In this document: positions 46,501-55,500 of the stretch, piece after piece | Layout: each line of letters begins with the position of its first letter | How positions within the stretch are numbered: position 1 is the first letter of the stretch | Assembly: GCF_004364345.1 (NCBI RefSeq) | Contig: NZ_SOCA01000006.1 | Span: 215,793 to 279,792, forward strand | Direction of reading: 5' to 3' | Source of the DNA: Prosthecobacter fusiformis | GTDB taxonomy: Bacteria; Verrucomicrobiota; Verrucomicrobiia; Verrucomicrobiales; Verrucomicrobiaceae | Length of the DNA stretch: 64,000 bases | The notes under the pieces: generated by a model | Databases searched by the model: none | What the model was told of the DNA's origin: nothing | What the model saw: only the letters and a program-made list of their open reading frames with translations | Program-made: the position numbers and the translations under genes

Positions 46501-49500
46501 ACGGCTGCGGCTGCAGGCGGGGCCAATTACATCGACCTGGGTACAGATGGCACCATACCCAACCCGCGCACCTACCTGAGCGGCACTGTGACACTTATCG
46601 GAGATCCAGAGCGCATGGGTGATGCGACTCGCAATTTCTTCCACATTGATGCTGCTAATTCCACGCTGACAATTGGTGCGCAAGGGAACCTCACGGGTGC
46701 CATTCAGTCCAAGCTCATCGTGACTGGACAAATTCGTGGAACAGGTGGTTTCACCAAAACCGGCCTGCAGGAGCTGCGCCTGACCGCTGACAACGACTTT
46801 ACGGGAGCGCTCAATGTTCTGCGCTTTGGTGCCGCACTGGTGCCCTGGCAGGATAATCTGGTAAACATCAATGGCATTGACTACCAGACACTGGGGGATG
46901 CCGAAGGCTTCTCTGAATGGGGGCTGACATTATCGGGTGCGAATGGTAGTATTTCCGGGACGACGACCATCAATCTTCAGCGTCGGGGTCTGATCACGCT
47001 GGACAATACGGATCGCCTGAATGCTTCGAATCGCGTCAATGCCCAAAGTCTTGTAACAGGCGGCAACAACAATAACCGCATCAATGACGCTGCCAGCATC
47101 AATTTTCAGCAGGGCTGGTTGAAGATCTTTGGCGGTACTTCCGATAATTCTGAGTCTCTGGCCACGACCAATGACGCCAAGCTTAATCTCCTCGGTGGCA
47201 CAAACGTCATTGATCTGATGCCGACCGATGGGGCGGACACCTCAATGACCCTCACCATTGGTGAAATCAACCGTCAGGCCGGATCCATCCTGCAAATCAA
47301 CAATCTGGATTCGACATCCAAGTTTGGCAGCACCGGTGGGGCTGAAAGTGTGAATGTGCTTCTAAATTCCATCGGAAACCTCGTGCAGGTGGGAAATGCA
47401 ACGAGCACCACTAACAAAAAGGTTATCATCGGACTTTTCGGCGGCATCATGCCGCATGAATACCTCAGCGATGTACGCGCTCTGGCTTATAACAACGGTG
47501 GCACCTCTGACTTGCTTGGGCAGGGCCGCCTGCAGCAGGCCATCGCCGCCTCTCATTTCATGACCTGGGATTCGGTTACCAAAGTGCTGCGGCCCTTGGA
47601 TGATTCTGAATATTTCAAACCTCTGGATGGTTTGCTGGACACCTTGAATGGGTCCGTCGGACAGAATGTGAATTTGAACGAGGCGGTCACCATCGCACGG
47701 GAGAATACCTCCGTTAATTCGCTGCGTTTCGGCCCGCTTTCTGACAATCAGGGCAACAACACCGGAACAAGCAGCCCCATCCATAATGGCACCATGCTCA
47801 CGGATATGGTGGATTCCCATACCCTGCAATTGCTCTTGGACGGCACGCTGACCATTGATTCTGGGATGATCAGCAGTGCTTACTTCTCCACAGGGAATAA
47901 CAGCACGACCACGAATAACATAGGTGGGTTTGATACCCTTATCGCTGGGGGCACACTGAATTTTGGAACTCGGGAAGCCATCATCAACAATCAGAATGCT
48001 CTGATCCGCAGCACGGATGGCGTTGTAGCCCTGGGTAATCTGGAAATCCGCTCCGTCATCGCAGGCAGCGGCGGTCTTTTGAAGACAGGCTCCTCACCGG
48101 TGTTCCTGGACGGACGCAATACCTATTCCGGCGTCACGACCGTGAGCAATGGAAACCTGTTCCTGCGCAATGGGCGGCAGTCCCTGGGCGCTGGCGGCGC
48201 TGGCAACGGAGTGGTCATTGAAGGCAACGGCAATCTCTATGCCGGCGGCGGTATCCAGGTGGGTTCAGCCACGGCCTATGAGGATATCTTGGTGAAGACG
48301 CTTCAGGCCAACCAATACATCATGCGGATGGATACGGACATGACCAATTGGTTCTCCAACATCACCATTGATAATGTGGACCTGGCCGGACATGCCCTCT
48401 TTGCACCCATCATCCGTGCGGACAATTCAGCCTCTGCAATTATTAACGGCAACATCACGGGCGGAAACACCACTGTCTCCCAGGATGTGTTGGCCAATAC
48501 TTCACGGGTCGTCCGGTTTGAAGCTGCTGGCAGCAACAACTTCATTTTCCGTGGCCAGTTCGGTGATAAGACCGTCAATGGCAAAGCGGTGCCAATCTCT
48601 GACCCCATCTCCACGCTGTCCACGATAGGTGGCCAGCGCACTAATGAAAATGAGGTGCTGCGGGTGGAGCTGGCATCCGGCTCGGCTGAAACCAACTATG
48701 TGATGGAGCAGCAGTACAATGCCGTCGGACGTCTCTCGCTCATCCAGGGGAATTTGATCATCACCTATGATCCCAATGCGGCAGGCCGCGACGGCACAGG
48801 TTTCTGGACGGATGCGGCCATGGCCAACATTCCAGATGGTAATTCCAGCAACTTGATTAACAGCACCACTTTCGCACAGAGCGGCGGCAGCATGCAGCAG
48901 GGCTTCGTCATGGGCTCTTCGACCACAGGACCTGCCAATTCCACCACAGGGCTAGCGATTAACAATGGGGTCAGTTCTCTCTTGCTGACCAGAGCTGGAC
49001 AGTCCTTCAACATGGCTAGCTGGAGCACTTTAGGCTCCGGTCTCAAGGTCATTGGTGGTATGAACGAAAGTGGTGAAGTGTACTACGGAAACTCGACCGC
49101 GACGGGCACTCTCTCCATCTCAGGAGCAGCCGTGCGTCTCTATTCTATGGCTGGGGGAACTGTGATTTTTGACCAGCGCCTGGACACTTCTCTTGGCGCT
49201 TCGGTCAGCTTTATCAAAACCGGACGTGGCACCGTAGTTCTGAAAAACTCCACCGGAGCTGCATCGACGTCCAACTTTGAGATTGCTGGGGGGACTTTGA
49301 TCCTGGATCATAGCGGGGCCAATGTGGCGCGCGTTGGCTCTGCTAACGCGATTTTTGGAGGTGGAGCTGTTCGGGCTCTCTCCAGCACGACAGCCAACAG
49401 CACCGCCAACTACGCGACTACCAGTGCGGCCAACAACATTCTTAACCTACGCTTGGGCAGCAACACAGAGATCTCAGCCCAGGGACGTAGTACATCGACC

Positions 49501-52500
49501 ATGACGGTAAATATGGGTAACGCTAGCACGAACAACACGCGGTCCAACGTGACCCGTGGTGTGGGGGCCTCCCTCAATCTGGTGGAGGAGACCAATGGTA
49601 TCATCACCATGAACTTCAATACGCTGGTTCCAAGTGTTCAGAAGAATGTGATCGTTCCTTGGGCTACCTTCAGCACGACGTCCCGTGAAGCGCTGGACTT
49701 CGCCATCGTCGATGGTACTGCCTCCAACCGGGTGAAGGCTTTCATCCGTGACTCGGGACACTATTTGACTGATGTGGCCGGATTTACCAAGGGCATGAAT
49801 GCTTCGGAGACTTCCAGCGGTGCATTCAGCGGCACGCTCGGTGCAGATACGGTCCTTTCCACCCTGCGTTATGATTCAGCTGTGGATAGCACCATCAATC
49901 TGGGCACACGCACGCTTTCCCTGGCTGGCAATGGCTCTGCCGGCGGCTTGCTCGTCAGCAGCAATACCCTGACGGCTAACAAGACCATCACGGGCGGCTC
50001 CATCACAGCAAATACGGCCAGCTTCTCCGGCAGCACGACCAAAGACAGCAGGGTCCTTGTTGTGGTGAATCCCACGGCCTACTTGAGTATCGGCATGCCG
50101 ATCACCGGCACTGGGATTCCTTCGGGAGCATTCATTACTGCCATCGATGGTAACAACGTGACCATCTCCGCCAATGCGACTGCGTCCGGTTCATCTGTGA
50201 ACCTCAGCACGGCGACGCCGGAAATCATGATCCATCAGTATGGTAAAGGAACCCTGACCATCGATTCGATCATTACAGGTGACAATGTGCTGACCATCGC
50301 CGGACCGATGACAACCTCGCCAGAGCAGTTTGGCACGACTGGAGTTGTTAAACTTACGGGCGATAACACTTACACCAAGGCCACTCATGTGACGGGTGCA
50401 GTGCTGGAAATTTCCAAAGCGTCTTCGCTGGGGATCAATCCGACATCCGTCACCAACGGACAATTGATACTCAACGGTGGTACATTCCGTTGGACAGGCG
50501 GCGTGGAAAGCCTTGGTAAGCGCGGCATCACATTCAGCGGCAGCGGCGGGGTGATTGATGTGGTCAATGCCACGGGAAATCTGATCATAGGCGAAGGCAT
50601 CAGCGGGACGCAGGCATCCATTGTGGCTACGGAAATTTTCCGGGGTGACTTGGTGAAAATGGGTGCAGGTACACTGAGCCTGCTGGGTAATAACTCCACT
50701 TTCAACGCATTGATTGATGTGCGTGAAGGCAACCTGGTGCTCATGAATGACAGTGCAACAAATACTGCTGGCCTGACCACACTCCTGGGTAGCAGCCGTT
50801 CTTGGGCGGATGGAACCATCCTGCGCTCTGGAACTAATATTCAAGTCTTCCTGGGTAGTTCGAGTGATTGGATCATGGAAGAATACATCACCTTTGAAGG
50901 TAACAATACCTTCACCTACGGGGGGCTTTTGGATATCAGTACCACCCTGTCATCTACAATGGGATCCATCTACAACTTGGGCAATCGCCGTCCGCTTAAC
51001 CTCAATGGTGTTTTGGACATTAAAGGGACGACGACCTTTGATGTGACCCCGACCGGAGTCCTGCTTCTGAACAATGCTGGAGGTTATTTGACGGGTTCTG
51101 GCGACATCGTTAAGGATGGGCAGGGGGAACTTCATTTCCGTTCCAATGTTCCAGACTGGACGGGGAATCTGATCATCAAACAGGGTAGCGTTTACGCGGC
51201 TAACCAAGCGGACGTCATCGGCACAGGTGCTGCCTCGGGCAAGCGCATCACTCTGGGTAGCACTGAACGCCAGGGTTCAGCCGATTTCCTTGTCCAGCAG
51301 ATAGAAGAGACAGTGCAGGGCTGGCTCTTTGACATCAATCACAACATTGATGTGATCTACAATCCGTCCCAGACCAAGCGTATCGGCATTGAGGGCATCG
51401 CTAATGGCACCAAGGTGAATTACAACGGCGATATCACGCTCAATGATAACCTGATTCTTCTGGTTCGTGACGTGAACACCGCAGTAGGCGGTGAGCAGTC
51501 TTATGTGAACTTCAATGGCAGGTTTATTGATGGTGCCATCACCAGCGGTAACCTTATTGTCCAAACGGATGACACCGATGCTACTCCTAACAATAGCGTC
51601 ACCAATAGCGCCACCGTCAATAACACTGCCAATGGCCGCAGCACTGGTTATGCTGTGCTCAATGGTGATAACAGCGGCTGGACAGGTGACGTCAGCATCA
51701 GTGACAACACGGCCTTCAACCAGGATACCACCGCTGTCCTGCGCCTGGGCAATGCCAAGGCACTGACTGCCGCCAACGATGTGAGGATGAACTATAACTC
51801 CATCCTTCAGGCTGGTGGAAATAACGTGACGATTGGGAACCTGAGCACCTACGGTGGCGATGGGCAGTTCTATGGCGATGCAGGAACCATGTCGGCCTCC
51901 ACCTTTGGCAGCTCGGAAATTATTGAAAACGCTTCAGCGACAGCCGCCACTCTTTCTATCTCGCAGTCCACACCGTCCACCTATGAAGCGAGCTGGGATG
52001 CCTACTTCCGGGATGGCACGCTCAACAGTGAGTTCTTTGCAGTCGGCACCAATGTGCTGCAAAAAAGCGCAGCCCTGAACCTGACTAAAACTGGCACGGG
52101 CTGGGCTACACTTACTCTGGATAATGATTACAGTGGTACAACCGTGGTGGAGCAGGGCATCCTCCAGGTGGGACGTAACAACATGGGCGATACCGGCGCG
52201 CTGCCGACCTCCGGAAATGCGGCCACTTTAATGACCCGTGTCCTGGCCAATGGCACCGTGGCAGGAACAGGCACTGTGCAGGGTAAACTGATGGTACTTT
52301 CAGGCGGTACACTGAAGCCTGGCGATGCAGCGGGAAATAGCATCGGCACTCTCATCGTCAATGGAGACGTCATTTTCAGCAGCGGCTCTAACACCTTGAT
52401 GCAGATCCGTAATGCGACGTATAACAATCCAGGAGCACTTACCGTTACGGATGAGAGCTACGAGACTTGGCGTAATGGAGTGTTTGCAGACGAATTCAGT

Positions 52501-55500
52501 TCAGCTTTGGGTGACATGGTCACTTCGGCTCAGCATGATATGGTCCTGGCCACAGGCACCATCAATTGGATTCCAGGAACCAAGGTCACCCTGCAAGGGG
52601 ATGGTTATACTCCAAAGGCCGGGGACATCATCCGGCTCTTTGCAGGTGGCACCACGAATAATGCTGGCGGTATCAACGTCGGTCCCGAAATCCGCACAGG
52701 GGGTGAGACGGACATTCCTAATTTGGATCTCATCCTTTTTGCTCTGGGTGGCAACTTGCGTTGGGATGTCAGCCTGTTCAATTCCAAGGGCGTCTTGATG
52801 GTGGTGGAGGCAGACACTGCAGTTCAGTCCATTGCTGCACCCATCATTACTCAGTTGCCGCAGAAGACTCCTGCAGGCAATGGGAAGCTGGCGCTGAATA
52901 CTCCGGTGACGCTGACAGCTTTGGCCACTACTACGGGCAAACCTGAAAACCTTAAGTATCAGTGGATTCTCAATGATGTCGCAGTGGAGGGGGCAATATC
53001 CAGCACCTACAATTTCCCGGCTAATTCCCAGACTAAGGGTCTTTATCGTGTCGCTGTGACCAATGAGGGCGGGATCACCTTTTCTCCTGCGGAGTCTGCG
53101 GTGATGGTCGATGTGGACGACGTTCCTGACATCGCCTTCAACACGGCCACTGTCCAAAAGGAAGAAGGTCAAAATCACACCTTCAATATTACCGTGGGGG
53201 GCCCGCCTGGTGAAGATGGTTTTAGCTATGAGTGGTTTAAGGACGGTGAACCGATTACAGCTAACGCTAGTGCTACCCAGGAGGATCTCGTTTTGACCAA
53301 CTTGACTCAGGGAGACCAGGGGCTGTATTCGGTGAGGGTCACAAGTGAATATGGCACTTCAATCAGCGGTGCGGCTTTCCTTAATGTGCGGGATAGGATC
53401 ACTCAGGTGGCAATTACCCAAAACATTGCCGATACCTATCTGGGGCAGAACATCCGCCTGACGGCTGAGCACGATGGGGAAGGCGCATTTAACTATGAGT
53501 GGCGCAGGAATAACGCGCTCTTTAGTGCTCCTAACAGCAAGACAATTGACATTAGCAATGCTCAGGAGATCAACAAAGGTAACTACACTGTGAAGGTTAC
53601 ATCTGTGCCTGGCCCGACAAATTTTGTGCTCAGTGCTGCCTTGAATCTTGATCTGAAAAATCCGTTGCCTGAGATCATTATTCCTCCTGCGTCCAAGACG
53701 GTGCTCGCTGGCACACCTTTGCCAATGAGTGTACAGGCCACTGGTCTGCCACTGCTGACGTATGTTTGGAAGAAAAACAATGTGATCCAGGTTAACGCTT
53801 TCCAAGCTAACATCACCAAACAAGAAGCCCTGCTGACGGATGGTGGCGCTTATGTGGTGGAAGTATCCAATGCCCTTGGGAAAGCCACCAACATCAGCAC
53901 CAAAGCTCCAATCAAGCTGGCCGCCGAAGTGGTGGTGGTGGACAACACCAAGCGTTTCTTACCTCTTCCTGCTCTGGGCACTGCAACCCTGACTGCTGTC
54001 GTAGGAGCCAGCACAAAGGCAGCCATTACCTATCAGTGGCACCGCGTCCGCACACGTCTGGTGGAAGTGGAGCCACCCGTCGAAGACCCTGTGGGTGATC
54101 CAGTCATTGAAGATCCTGTAGAGGATCCAGGTGATGGCGAAGAACCTGGTGGTGAAACTCCTGGTGGAGAAGAACCCGTGGATGAGCCTGAGTTCGTCGT
54201 AGAGGAATACCTGGAGGACATCGTTCCAGGTGTCGATGCTAACATCACAGGTTCTAAAGCCAAGATCATGAAAATCACTAAAGTGGTGGCTGGTGATTTT
54301 GAAAATGACGGGGATGAAGGCGTGTACCGCTGCACAGTTACAGGTCCTGATGGCACCTCCATCACGGCTTGCGAATACGAACTGCGCATCTTTACCACCG
54401 CTCCTGATTTCGATGACACACTCCTGGTGGGTGATCCAACAAACCGGATGATCAACTTTAACTCCGGTCTCATCGGCCGGGATTATTATTATCAGTTGCC
54501 AGTCAAGCGTGACAATCCAGCCGCATGGCCTGACAAAATCACGGCATCGGGGCTGCCTCCAGGTCTTAAAGTGGATCCTATCAGTGGCGTCGTTTCTGGC
54601 AAGCCTACGGCCACCAAGGTGGGCGGATACCTGGTGACGGTGACGATCGCGAACAAGATCAACAAGAAAATCCTGAAGGGCTATATCAACATCAGCGATC
54701 TGGCGACTTCCATCCCTGGTGTTTGGGTGGGTCTGGTTGATCGTCATCCAGCCATCGGAGATAATCTGGGCGGACGTGTGGAACTCACAGTCACGACCAA
54801 GTCCACCTATACAGGCAAGCTGTTCCTGGGTTCGCTGACTTATAGCTTCTCCGGCATGCTGGATCTGAGTGGATCTGCGCCAAAGGGGACTGCCTATATC
54901 AAGCGCACCGGCAAACCTGTGCCGCCTAACCTGAAGTTGGACTTCACCTTGAATCCATCCAACAACACTCTTGATGCAGGGACGATTACCGATGGGGATA
55001 ACACGGTGGCATTCGATGGCTGGCGCCATATTTTCGTCGCCAAGGCTACGGCTACCAGCCAGCCAGCTACCTCCTATGCAGGGTACTATACCATGTCCCT
55101 GGGACTCAGTTCAGACAGTCCTCTGCTCGTTGACGCAGGAACGCCTAACGTCCCTCTCGGCGCAGGTTATGCCACCTTTACCGTGGCTGCGGATGGTAAG
55201 TTCAAGATGGCCGGGAAAATGCCTGATGGTGAAGTGTTCACGAATACCACCTTTGTGGGCCCGATGGGTGAAGTGGCGGTTTACCAGCACATGTATAAGG
55301 CCCTCAAACCTTGGGGCGGTTCCTTGCTGGGACAATTCGGCATCACCGTGAAACCGAATACCAACCAGACAGATCCTCCAAACACCAATAATACGGTCAG
55401 CGGCAATGCGACATGGGTGCGCCCGGCCAGCCTTAAAGTTACGGACCGTACCTTTAGAGCCGGTTTCGGTGTGGATGGTGCGCCTGTGTCTACGCCTTTG

